Source of the DNA: Planctomycetota bacterium
GTDB taxonomy: Bacteria > Planctomycetota > UBA11346
NCBI GenBank assembly: GCA_013816485.1
Contig: JACDEI010000045.1
Coordinates: 1 to 41,943 of the forward strand
Length of the DNA stretch: 41,943 nt
Direction: 5' to 3'
Shown here: one piece after another, positions 18,336 through 24,493 of the stretch
Layout of the letters: every line of letters starts with the position of its first letter
Position numbering within the stretch: position 1 is the first letter of the stretch
Made by a program: the position numbers and the translations under genes
Notes under the pieces: generated by a model
Databases searched by the model: none
What the model was told of the DNA's origin: nothing
What the model saw: the letters and a program-made list of their open reading frames with translations, nothing else

Positions 18336-19792
18336 GGTGTTGCCTCCATCCGTTTCCCCCGCGCCTGCAAGATCAAATCCGTCTTTCTCTCGTTCAATCC
18401 CTCTTCCAACCCCACTGGATACAGGTGTGGGTTGTCGAGGCGCTTGATACCGGCATGGAACGATCCGAGTTGCGTTTGCGTCCGTGCGCGGATGTCGATC
18501 AGCAGTGGCCGGTGATAGACCAGCCCGCCGTTACGCAGCACCGGCACCAGCAGGTCGTGGCTCTCCGCCTGCGCTGGCATCACCTTGCTGCGCGTGTGGT
18601 CCGCCGGATCAACCATGGTCCACTGTCCAGGCGCCGGATGCAGTTCATCCCAGATCACATCGCCGATGGCCTCGCCATCCTTGGTGAAACGCCGCACATT
18701 CTGGATGCCGGGGTTCGACACCTTGATCGCCTGTTCACTGAGTTTCACCCGCGGTTTCCACACACCGCCGGGTTCACGGATGGCGGCGAGTTTGTAGACC
18801 CCGCCGAGCGCCGGTTGATCAAAGGCGGTCACCAGCTTGGTGCCGACGCCCCACACGCTGACCTTGCCGCCCTGGTCCTTGATGCTGGCAATGGTGCGTT
18901 CGTCGAGGTCATTCGACGCGACGATCGCCGCCTTAGGGAAACCAGCATCGTCGAGCAGCTTGCGTGCTTCGATCGACAGCCACGCGAGATCGCCCGAGTC
19001 GAGGCGGATGCCGACCATTTCGTAGCCGCGTTCGCGGAGTTTTATTCCGACGGTGATCGCATGGCGCACGCCGTCGAGCGTGTCATAGGTATCGACCAGG
19101 AAGACGCAGTTGTTGGGCATCGCCTTGGCATAGGCCTCGAAGGCCTCTAGTTCGTCGTCGAACGACATCACCCAGCTGTGCGCGTGCGTACCGCGTACCG
19201 GGATGCCATAACGTTTGCCCGCCAGCACGTTCGAAGTCGACGCGCAACCGCCGACGTGCGCCGCGCGGCTGGCGCTGACCGCGCCGTCCAGGCCCTGAGC
19301 CCGGCGCAGGCCGAACTCCAGCACCGGCTCGCCACGTGCGGCGGCGCAAATACGCGCAGCCTTGGTGGCGATCAAGGTGTTGAAGTTCACCAGGCACAGC
19401 AGCGCCGTTTCCAACAACTGCCCCTGGAGGATCGGCCCACGTACGCGGATCAGCGGCTGGTGCGGGAACACTACCGTGCCTTCAGGAATCGCGTCGATGT
19501 CCAGGCTCAGGCGCAGCCGCCCCAGGTAATCGAGGAACCCCGCTTCGAACAACGGTTTGCCGTCGTTGCCGGTGAGCGTCGCCAAATAGCTCAGATCATC
19601 AGGCGCGAAACGGAAGGCCTGCAACCATTCGATCACCGGCTCCAAGCCGCAGGCGATGGTGTAACCGCCGCCGAACGGCGGCTTGCGGAAGAACAGGTGG
19701 AACACCGCTTCGTGCTCCGAACGGCCGGTTTTCCAGTAGCCGTAGGCCATCGTCAGTTGGTAGAGGTCAGTGAGCAGTGGGCTGCCATCCAT
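18332..19792 (-). CDS. pncB: Nicotinate phosphoribosyltransferase
   Basis: A 486-aa enzyme that makes nicotinate mononucleotide from nicotinate and PRPP. Family motifs include [18 protein letters not shown] at the start, [18 protein letters not shown], the [11 protein letters not shown] segment with the likely phosphorylated His, and [16 protein letters not shown] 19792 follows AGGAA at the usual distance; the longer frame to 19885 crosses the promoter. It leads a two-gene unit with nadE and is preceded by an NrtR box. Confidence 0.93.
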   Translation of the reverse strand: MDGSPLLTDLYQLTMAYGYWKTGRSEHEAVFHLFFRKPPFGGGYTIACGLEPVIEWLQAFRFAPDDLSYLATLTGNDGKPLFEAGFLDYLGRLRLSLDIDAIPEGTVVFPHQPLIRVRGPILQGQLLETALLCLVNFNTLIATKAARICAAARGEPVLEFGLRRAQGLDGAVSASRAAHVGGCASTSNVLAGKRYGIPVRGTHAHSWVMSFDDELEAFEAYAKAMPNNCVFLVDTYDTLDGVRHAITVGIKLRERGYEMVGIRLDSGDLAWLSIEARKLLDDAGFPKAAIVASNDLDERTIASIKDQGGKVSVWGVGTKLVTAFDQPALGGVYKLAAIREPGGVWKPRVKLSEQAIKVSNPGIQNVRRFTKDGEAIGDVIWDELHPAPGQWTMVDPADHTRSKVMPAQAESHDLLVPVLRNGGLVYHRPLLIDIRARTQTQLGSFHAGIKRLDNPHLYPVGLEEGLNERKTDLILQARGKRMEATP

Positions 19793-19820
19793 GATCGGTT
19801 CCTGTCGTGCAGCGTCTTGT

Positions 19821-19839
19821 TGGTGTAATAAATACACTA
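19821..19839 (-). promoter_or_regulatory. NrtR box overlapping the pncB -10
   Basis: On the minus strand TAGTGTATTTATTACACCA, matching the nrtR box in both half sites. A -35 TTGCGC and -10 TATTTA with 17-bp spacing are present, and the -10 lies inside the box. Confidence 0.75.
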
Positions 19840-19910
19840 TGGCATTGGCGAGCGCAAGTGGCGTATGCGTTGGATGAACACGCAATCCTGATGCGCGTAG
19901 GTGTCATCGG

Positions 19911-19978
19911 CCGTGCCACCGGACGCTAGGGGGCATCGTCAGTGCCGCCAGTCGGCGGCGGGCCTTTCCGTGGCACGG
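19911..19978. repeat. CCGTGCCAC / GTGGCACGG inverted repeat
   Basis: A 9-bp outer inverted repeat enclosing a GCCGCC-AGTC-GGCGGC hairpin in the 416-bp gap 19793-20208. It is not similar in sequence to the CCTGGGA family but has the same nested-hairpin style. No gene is seen in this gap. Confidence 0.5.
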
Positions 19979-20046
19979 GCGTCCCTCCCGTGAGCCGTTG
20001 CCAAAGCGTCGATCAGGACCCGTGACGCTCAGACCACCGAAGCAGT

Positions 20047-20145
20047 TTCCTGGGATCGCCGAGTTGTACTCGGCCAGGGGCAATCATGTCGTCGATGATC
20101 GCCGTGGACCGACCATGCCGAGTACAACTCGGCGATCCCAGGGAA
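20047..20145. repeat. CCTGGGANCGC double-hairpin repeat, copy 4
   Basis: Perfect 26-bp inverted repeat (20049-20074 and 20117-20142). The outer CCTGGGATCGCC matches other copies but the inner palindrome is CCGAGT-TGT-ACTCGG. The spacer carries the family sequence CCAGGGGCAATCA. Confidence 0.85.
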
Positions 20146-20208
20146 CGACGCATCACATCATGTCGTGTCGCGTGGGATTTGAGTGCCAAGGATCACGGGC
20201 GTAACAGG

Positions 20209-21597
20209 TCAGGTGCGACAGGATTCCCACTCCGTTCCGAAGCGCGCCAGGTATTTCTGCAAACGGTCCGCATCATTGGCGATCTTGCGCTCCAGGCGCG
20301 TCACGGCGAACAACGTGCGGCCGGCTTCAGAGAGGGTGCGCGATGCGCGGCAGACGCGGATGACTTCTGCCAACTGAACGCGGTCGAAATGGTCGATGCG
20401 TTCGGCTCCGGCACTGCCCAGCACCTCCGTCACCACATCGTCGCTGCTGGTGATTGGCGGCTTCCACTGGCGCTGGAGTCGGTCGATCTCTTCGTTCACC
20501 AACGTCTCGTCGATACGCCCGCTGTCGGCGAGGGTGGCGAGGCGCGTCACTGCTCCACCCAGGTCGCGAAAGTTGGCGCTCCACGCGGCGGAGGGACCGG
20601 TGGCGAAGGATAGGAACCGTGCACGCGCCTCGGAATTGAACGCCACACGTTTGCCGCTGTCGCGGGCGAAACGGTCGAGTTCGTGGTCGATGTTGGGCTC
20701 GATGTCCTCGCGCCGCTCGCTGAGCCCGGGCAGGCGGAAGCTCCAGAGGTTGATGCGCGCCAGCAGGTCTTCACGGAAATCGCCGTCGCGCACCGCCGCA
20801 TCCAGATCGCGGTTGGTGCCGCCGATCAACTGGAAGTCGGACAACACTGGTTTGTCGGCACCGACCGGCAGGAATATTTTGTCCTCGATGGCGCGCAGCA
20901 GCATCGCCTGTTCGTCCAGACCGAGGTCACCGATCTCGTCGAGGAACAGTACGCCGCCGTCGGCGCGTTTGAGCAAGCCATCGCGATCGCTCAGCGCGCC
21001 GGTAAACGCGCCCTTGCGATGGCCGAACAACGCCGACATCGCCTGATCGCCACGGATAGTAGCGCAGTTCAGTTCGACGAACGGACCGTCGACCAGGTTG
21101 CGCGCCTTCTTCAGTTCGAAGATGCGCCGCGCGAGCACGGTCTTGCCCGCGCCGGTGGGCCCGGTCAGCAGGATCGGTGCGCGCGACGCGGCAGCGACCT
21201 GCTCGACGCGGCCCACCAACTTGGCGAACTCGCGGCTCTTCGTCGGGATGCCGGCGGTCAGCACCGACGCACCGGCTTCGCGTTCCTCAGCGAAGCGCGT
21301 GGCGAGCTTGTCGTACTTCTTCAGGTCCAGGTCGATGATCGATGACGTGCCTGCCGGGCTCTTGATCCCGTCATCTCCGCGCGTCCCAGGCGAGGTCTGC
21401 ACGATGCGCGCCGGGAAGTGCCGCGACTCGGTGAGCAGGAACAAACAAATTTGCGCCACGTGCGTGCCGGTGGTGATGTGGACGAGGTAGTCCTCCTCCT
21501 CCGGCTTCCACGCATAACCGCGGGCGAAGCCCCACAGCGCGCCATAGACGTCCTCGAAGTCCCACGCGTCGCTGAACTCGATGTGGCGACTCGTCAC
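20209..21597 (-). CDS. rtcR: RtcR sigma54 activator, main part after an in-frame amber codon
   Basis: These 462 residues contain the rest of the CARF-like sensor (WDFEDVYGALWGFARGY, HITTGTHVAQICLFLL), the AAA+ sigma54-contact domain (Walker A GPTGAGKT, GAFTGA loop, LFLDEIGDLGLDEQAM, DFREDLLARINLW) and the C-terminal helix-turn-helix ending KYLARFGTEWES. It matches E. coli RtcR along its length as I recall it. RtcR senses cyclic-phosphate-ended RNA and activates rtcBA through sigma54. The frame is continuous with 21610-21816 across one TAG at 21610-21612. The nominal start GTG 21597 has no ribosome site, so it is probably not a true start. The gene is divergent from rsr. Confidence 0.88.
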   Translation of the reverse strand: MTSRHIEFSDAWDFEDVYGALWGFARGYAWKPEEEDYLVHITTGTHVAQICLFLLTESRHFPARIVQTSPGTRGDDGIKSPAGTSSIIDLDLKKYDKLATRFAEEREAGASVLTAGIPTKSREFAKLVGRVEQVAAASRAPILLTGPTGAGKTVLARRIFELKKARNLVDGPFVELNCATIRGDQAMSALFGHRKGAFTGALSDRDGLLKRADGGVLFLDEIGDLGLDEQAMLLRAIEDKIFLPVGADKPVLSDFQLIGGTNRDLDAAVRDGDFREDLLARINLWSFRLPGLSERREDIEPNIDHELDRFARDSGKRVAFNSEARARFLSFATGPSAAWSANFRDLGGAVTRLATLADSGRIDETLVNEEIDRLQRQWKPPITSSDDVVTEVLGSAGAERIDHFDRVQLAEVIRVCRASRTLSEAGRTLFAVTRLERKIANDADRLQKYLARFGTEWESCRT

Positions 21598-21609
21598 TTT
21601 GGTGGATGG

Positions 21610-21816
21610 CTACACCTGCCTGATGTCCTCGCTGATGGTCTCTGCCAGACGATCAAACCGTCGCTGATGCAGCATCTCGAAACGACTGATCACGAGGTCG
21701 CTCTGCATGTGCAGCCCGATGGTCGGACGCCAACGGTTCCAACGTTTGTTGTCGTTGCCGGCATCGAGCGTGGGGCCGAGCAGACCGAGAGCGACGAGCG
21801 GACGGGACTTGGGCAT
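21610..21816 (-). CDS. rtcR: RtcR N-terminal segment (68 aa) ended by in-frame TAG
   Basis: The segment (LVALGLLGPTLDAG, RWNRWRPTIGLHMQ, LVISRFEMLHQRR) matches the first 68 residues of RtcR. It ends DIRQV, then TAG, then PSTKVTSRHIEF in the same frame, where E. coli RtcR has one ordinary residue. No frameshift is needed to join the two parts. ATG 21816 aligns with the E. coli start but has no Shine-Dalgarno; an 18-bp palindrome lies 1 nt upstream and a TATAAG within it could serve a leaderless transcript. The stop could be a nonsense mutation, an assembly error or a recoded codon. Confidence 0.85.
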   Translation of the reverse strand: MPKSRPLVALGLLGPTLDAGNDNKRWNRWRPTIGLHMQSDLVISRFEMLHQRRFDRLAETISEDIRQV

Positions 21817-21817
21817 G

Positions 21818-21835
21818 ACTCGCTTATAAGCGAGT
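21818..21835. promoter_or_regulatory. 18-bp palindrome, candidate RtcR site
   Basis: ACTCGCTTATAAGCGAGT is perfectly self-complementary. It lies about 120 bp upstream of the rsr sigma54 promoter, the usual distance for an activator site, and adjacent to the rtcR start, where it could also serve autoregulation. Confidence 0.55.
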
Positions 21836-21953
21836 ACACTATCTCACAAGCCAGTAAGGCGTCGGCGGCATGCGCGGGATCGGCACGACTAAAACGGCAC
21901 AACATGCATTAAATAAAGAGGTTGGACTCGATAGTTTGAGGTCGCGCCATTCC

Positions 21954-21970
21954 TGGCACGCGCCGCGCAC
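21954..21970 (+). promoter_or_regulatory. Sigma54 promoter of the rsr-rtcBA locus
   Basis: TGGCACGCGCCGCGCA has GG and GC separated by exactly 10 nt, the invariant -24/-12 spacing, and a consensus TGGCAC at -24. It lies 35 bp before the rsr start and faces rsr, next to a sigma54 activator gene. Confidence 0.75.
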
Positions 21971-22004
21971 TAGGTGATTCGTCCCTGTCGAGAAGGAGCC
22001 ACCC

Positions 22005-23561
22005 ATGGCCAACAAGACCCTCTTCCAATCGTTGATCGGCGCCCTGATCCCCAAGACCGATGCGGTCAACGACGCCGGCGGCAAGGCCTACGCGCTGAGC
22101 CCGAAGCACGCGCTGGCGCAGTACGCGTCGACCGGTTGCTTGAACGGCACCTTCTATGCCGACGCCGCGGAACAGCTCGACACCGTGCTGACCCTGGCCA
22201 AGGCGGTCGATCCTGAGTTCGTCGCCAAGGTTGCCGTGCACGCTCGCGCGGTCGGCAACATGAAGGACCTGCCGGCGCTGTTGCTGGCGATCCTGGCCGT
22301 GCGTGATGTCGCGCTCTTGAAGCGCGTCTTCGCCCGCGTCTGCGACAACGGCAAGATGGTACGTACCTTTGTGCAGATCCTTCGTTCCGGCGTCGCGGGT
22401 CGCAAGTCCCTCGGCACCGCGCCGAAGAAGCTGGTGCGCGCGTGGATGGAACGTCTTACCGATTCCCAGCTGCTGGGCGCCACCGTTGGCAACGATCCGT
22501 CGTTCGCTGACTTGGTGAAGATGGTCCACCCGAAACCGACCGATGCTGCTCGGCGCGCGTTCTATGCCTGGCTGATCGGGCGTGAGCACGATGCCGCCGC
22601 GCTGCCGGCTGCGGTTCAGCACTTCGATGCTTGGAAGCGTGATCGCACGCTGCCGATCCCCGATGTGCCGTTCCAGCTGCTGACCAGCGCGCCGCTCGAC
22701 GACGCGACCTGGGTGGCCATCGCCCGGCAGTCGCCATGGCAGGCGACCCGCATGAACCTCAACACCTTCGCACGCCACGGCGTGTTCAAGGTCGAGGGCA
22801 TGGCAGAGCTGATCGCGGCCCGTTTGCGCGATCCGGTTGCCATCGCCAAGGCACGGGTGTTCCCGTACCAGCTGATGGTCGCCTACCGCCAGGTGGAGGC
22901 AGAGGTTCCGGCGCAGGTCCGCGAGGCCCTGCAGGACGCGATGGAAATCGCCATTGCCAACGTTCCCGCGTTCGCAGGGCAGGTAGTGGTGTGTCCGGAC
23001 GTCTCGGGTTCCATGCAGTCGGCTGTGACCGGCGAGCGTGGATCGGCCACCTCGGCCGTACGTTGCATCGATGTCGCGGCGCTCGTCGCTGCGGCAGTGG
23101 TGCGCCGCAACCCGCGGGCGGAGGTCATCCCCTTCAGCGATCGCGTGAACGAGGTCCGCCTTAACCCGCGCGATTCGGTGATGACCAACGCCAAGCTGTT
23201 GGCGGAACTGCCGTCGGGCGGAACCGACTGCTCGCTGCCACTGGTCGAGCTGAACCGCCGCAAGGCCAAGGCGGACTTGGTGATCCTGGTCTCCGACAAC
23301 GAGTCCTGGATCGATGCCAAGCCGCACGCGCGCGGCACCGCGTTGCTGCGTGAGTGGCAGATCTTTAGCGCCCGCAACCCTGGGGCGAAGCTGGTCTGCC
23401 TCGACCTGCAGCCGAATCGTGCGGTGCAGGCGCCGGAACGGGCGGACATCCTCAACATCGGCGGCTTCGCCGATGCGGTGTTCGCCACCATCGCGGCCTT
23501 TGCCGATGGCACGCTGGCCGCCGATCACTGGGTTGGAGTGATCGAGCGCATGGATATCTGA
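22005..23561 (+). CDS. rsr: Ro60 ortholog Rsr (TROVE and vWA domains)
   Basis: A 518-aa RNA-binding ring protein. Residues about 20-320 are the HEAT-repeat-like TROVE domain (YALSPKHALAQYASTGCLNGTFY is its conserved opening, shown by ALAQYASTGCLNGTFY; VAVHARAVGNMKDLPALL; LNTFARHGVF). The C-terminal von Willebrand domain has an intact MIDAS start DVSGSM at residue 332. Bacterial Rsr binds Y RNAs and tethers them to exonucleases during RNA decay and stress. A strong AGGAG precedes ATG 22005. The gene is followed by a hairpin and six Y-RNA-like units, the expected partners. Confidence 0.95.
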   Translation: MANKTLFQSLIGALIPKTDAVNDAGGKAYALSPKHALAQYASTGCLNGTFYADAAEQLDTVLTLAKAVDPEFVAKVAVHARAVGNMKDLPALLLAILAVRDVALLKRVFARVCDNGKMVRTFVQILRSGVAGRKSLGTAPKKLVRAWMERLTDSQLLGATVGNDPSFADLVKMVHPKPTDAARRAFYAWLIGREHDAAALPAAVQHFDAWKRDRTLPIPDVPFQLLTSAPLDDATWVAIARQSPWQATRMNLNTFARHGVFKVEGMAELIAARLRDPVAIAKARVFPYQLMVAYRQVEAEVPAQVREALQDAMEIAIANVPAFAGQVVVCPDVSGSMQSAVTGERGSATSAVRCIDVAALVAAAVVRRNPRAEVIPFSDRVNEVRLNPRDSVMTNAKLLAELPSGGTDCSLPLVELNRRKAKADLVILVSDNESWIDAKPHARGTALLREWQIFSARNPGAKLVCLDLQPNRAVQAPERADILNIGGFADAVFATIAAFADGTLAADHWVGVIERMDI

Positions 23562-23569
23562 TGATAACC

Positions 23570-23597
23570 CCCGCCGCCGGCGCGAGTCGGTGGCGGG
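23570..23597 (+). terminator. Hairpin after rsr
   Basis: CCCGCCGCCG and CGGTGGCGGG form a 10-bp stem with one G-T pair, 8 bp after the rsr stop. There is a pyrimidine-rich TTCTTTT 11 nt downstream. It could weaken transcription into the array or mark an RNA processing or 3'-end-protection site. Confidence 0.55.
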
Positions 23598-23636
23598 CCT
23601 ACGGTCCTTCTTTTACAACCTGTCTTTCGATACACC

Positions 23637-23701
23637 GGGCGAATGCTGAGGCGAGTACATACCAAAACTGACCTCGCTTCAAAACCCTCGTCGCCCTTTT
23701 T
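23637..23701 (+). ncRNA. Y-RNA-like unit 1 (no tRNA-like module)
   Basis: Outer stem GGGCGA / TCGCCC, then the conserved internal ATGCT on the 5' side against CCCTCG on the 3' side, then an inner stem GAGGCGAG / CTCGCTTC, then TACA and a short loop. A T run (CCCTTTTTATTC) follows. This is the same stem plan as the other five units but with only a 13-nt loop after TACA. The stem with an internal asymmetric loop is the expected binding element for Rsr. Confidence 0.7.
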
Positions 23702-23702
23702 A

Positions 23703-23744
23703 TTCTTTCGGTTTTCTTCTTTCGGTTTTCTTCTTTCGGTTTTC
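23703..23744. repeat. Three tandem 14-bp TTCTTTCGGTTTTC units
   Basis: Three perfect copies in a row between Y-RNA units 1 and 2. All linkers in the array are pyrimidine-rich. Confidence 0.9.
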
Positions 23745-23749
23745 TTCCT

Positions 23750-23849
23750 GAGCGAATGCCGACGTGAGTACACCACCATTGGACATCAGGCCTGGAAAAC
23801 CTGGGGAGCCACGTGCTCCTTCGTCTGCTCTCGTCACCCCTCGTCGCTC
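23750..23849 (+). ncRNA. Y-RNA-like unit 2 (non-tRNA internal hairpins)
   Basis: Outer stem GAGCGA / TCGCTC, ATGCC against ACCCCTCG, inner stem GACGTGAG / CTCTCGTC, then TACA. The interior is about 50 nt, including a GGAGC-CACGT-GCTCC hairpin, with no T-loop or D-loop sequence. TTTTACG follows. Confidence 0.7.
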
Positions 23850-23850
23850 T

Positions 23851-23880
23851 TTTACGTTTTTTTACGCTTTTTTACGCTCT
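23851..23880. repeat. Three tandem 10-bp TTTACGYTTT units
   Basis: T-rich direct repeats after unit 2, different in sequence from the 14-bp repeats after unit 1 but in the same linker position. Confidence 0.85.
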
Positions 23881-23890
23881 TTGATCTTCT

Positions 23891-24025
23891 CGCTGCGAAT
23901 GCCGAGGTGATTACATCCTACTAAGATCGAGGTCGCTGGTTCGAATCCAGCCGGGTCCACCAATGGGCCCGTAGCTCAGTGGTAGAGCGCGCAAAACATC
24001 ACCTCACTTTCGTCGCAGCGTTTTT
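23891..24025 (+). ncRNA. Y-RNA-like unit 3 with circularly permuted tRNA module retaining ACCA
   Basis: Outer stem CGCTGCGA / TCGTCGCAGCG, ATGCC against ACTT, inner stem GAGGTGAT / ATCACCTC, TACA. Inside: variable-loop-like AGGTC, T-arm GCTGG-TTCGAAT-CCAGC (23935-23951), acceptor 3' strand CGGGTCC and ACCA (23952-23962), AT, acceptor 5' strand GGGCCCG (23965-23971), TA, D-arm GCTC-AGTGGTA-GAGC (23974-23988). All seven acceptor pairs form (one G-T). The order is 3' half before 5' half, so it is a permuted tRNA opened at the anticodon, with its acceptor end closed by an ACCAAT loop. TTTTT follows the stem. Confidence 0.85.
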
Positions 24026-24030
24026 CTTCC

Positions 24031-24157
24031 GAGCGAATGCCGACAGGACTCCAGGTAGAGCATCCAGCCTTCGGGCTGGAAGGTCCCAGGTTCAAATCCC
24101 GGACGGCGGGCAACCGCCGGTAGCGCAGTCATCGTCTTGTCCTTCTCGTCGCTCTTT
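24031..24157 (+). ncRNA. Y-RNA-like unit 4, tRNA module opened in the D-loop
   Basis: Outer stem GAGCGA / TCGCTC, ATGCC against CTTCTCG, inner stem GACAGGAC / GTCTTGTC. Inside: 3' D-arm strand AGGTAGAGC (to 24061), a complete hairpin TCCAGCC-TTCG-GGCTGGA (24063-24080) in the anticodon-arm position, AGGTC, T-arm CCAGG-TTCAAAT-CCCGG (24086-24102), acceptor strand CGGCGG, GCAA tetraloop (24110-24113), acceptor strand CCGCCG, then TA and the 5' D-arm strand GCGC (24123-24126). The Ro-type stem is thus joined in the D-loop instead of the anticodon loop. Confidence 0.8.
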
Positions 24158-24186
24158 GGTTTCGATTTCAGCTTCTCGCTCTTTGT

Positions 24187-24317
24187 GCCACGAATGCCCG
24201 CATGAGTACATTGCACGGTAGGTTGCCGGTTCGACCGGCCCTGACTTCGGTCTGGTAGCTCAACGGATAGAGCAACCGTGGGTCGCAAGATCCTTTTCAT
24301 GCACCCTTCGTCGTGGC
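24187..24317 (+). ncRNA. Y-RNA-like unit 5, permuted tRNA module with UUCG cap
   Basis: Outer stem GCCACGA / TCGTGGC, ATGCCC against ACCCTTCG, inner stem GCATGAG / TTTCATGC, TACA. Inside: CACGGT (24214-24219) pairs with ACCGTG after the D-arm as an anticodon-type stem; T-arm GCCGG-TTCGA-CCGGC (24225-24239) has a 5-nt loop; acceptor CCTGAC and GTCTGG are joined by TTCG (24246-24249); TA; D-arm GCTC-AACGGATA-GAGC (24258-24273). Confidence 0.82.
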
Positions 24318-24343
24318 TTGTTCCTTGGCTGCTCTTTCTTCCT

Positions 24344-24466
24344 GCCACGAATGCTGGCGCGAGTACACGGTCGCCGGTTCGACTCCGGTTCAGGCAGCAC
24401 GGTTTCAGCCGACTGTCTGGTAGCTCAGCGGTAGAGCATGAATCGCCCATCCCTCGTCGTGGTTTT
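24344..24466 (+). ncRNA. Y-RNA-like unit 6, permuted tRNA module with long cap
   Basis: Outer stem CCACGA / TCGTGG, ATGCT, inner GGCG / CGCC, TACA. Inside: T-arm GCCGG-TTCGACT-CCGGT (24373-24389), acceptor strands TCAGGCAG (24390-24397) and CTGTCTGG (24413-24420) pair over eight positions, joined by a 15-nt cap, then TA and D-arm GCTC-AGCGGTA-GAGC (24423-24437). TTTTC follows. It ends 27 nt before the next gene. Confidence 0.8.
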
Positions 24467-24493
24467 CTTCTTCGCTCACCCATCATCATCGCC

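Noticed and set aside
21597..21612. Frameshift in rtcR
   Set aside because: Both parts are in one frame; only a single TAG codon separates them.
23703..23880. CRISPR array
   Set aside because: Repeats are 10-14 bp, directly adjacent without spacers, and no cas gene is present.
23920..24440. Ordinary tRNA genes
   Set aside because: T-loop and D-loop sequences are plain, but the 3' half comes before the 5' half in each case, or the D-loop is open, and the acceptor ends are joined by short caps. They cannot be read as standard tRNAs.
24278..24493. N-terminal extension of the HD protein through the array
   Set aside because: The frame runs across Y-RNA units 5 and 6, whose sequence is explained by RNA pairing, and the HD domain begins at 24494.
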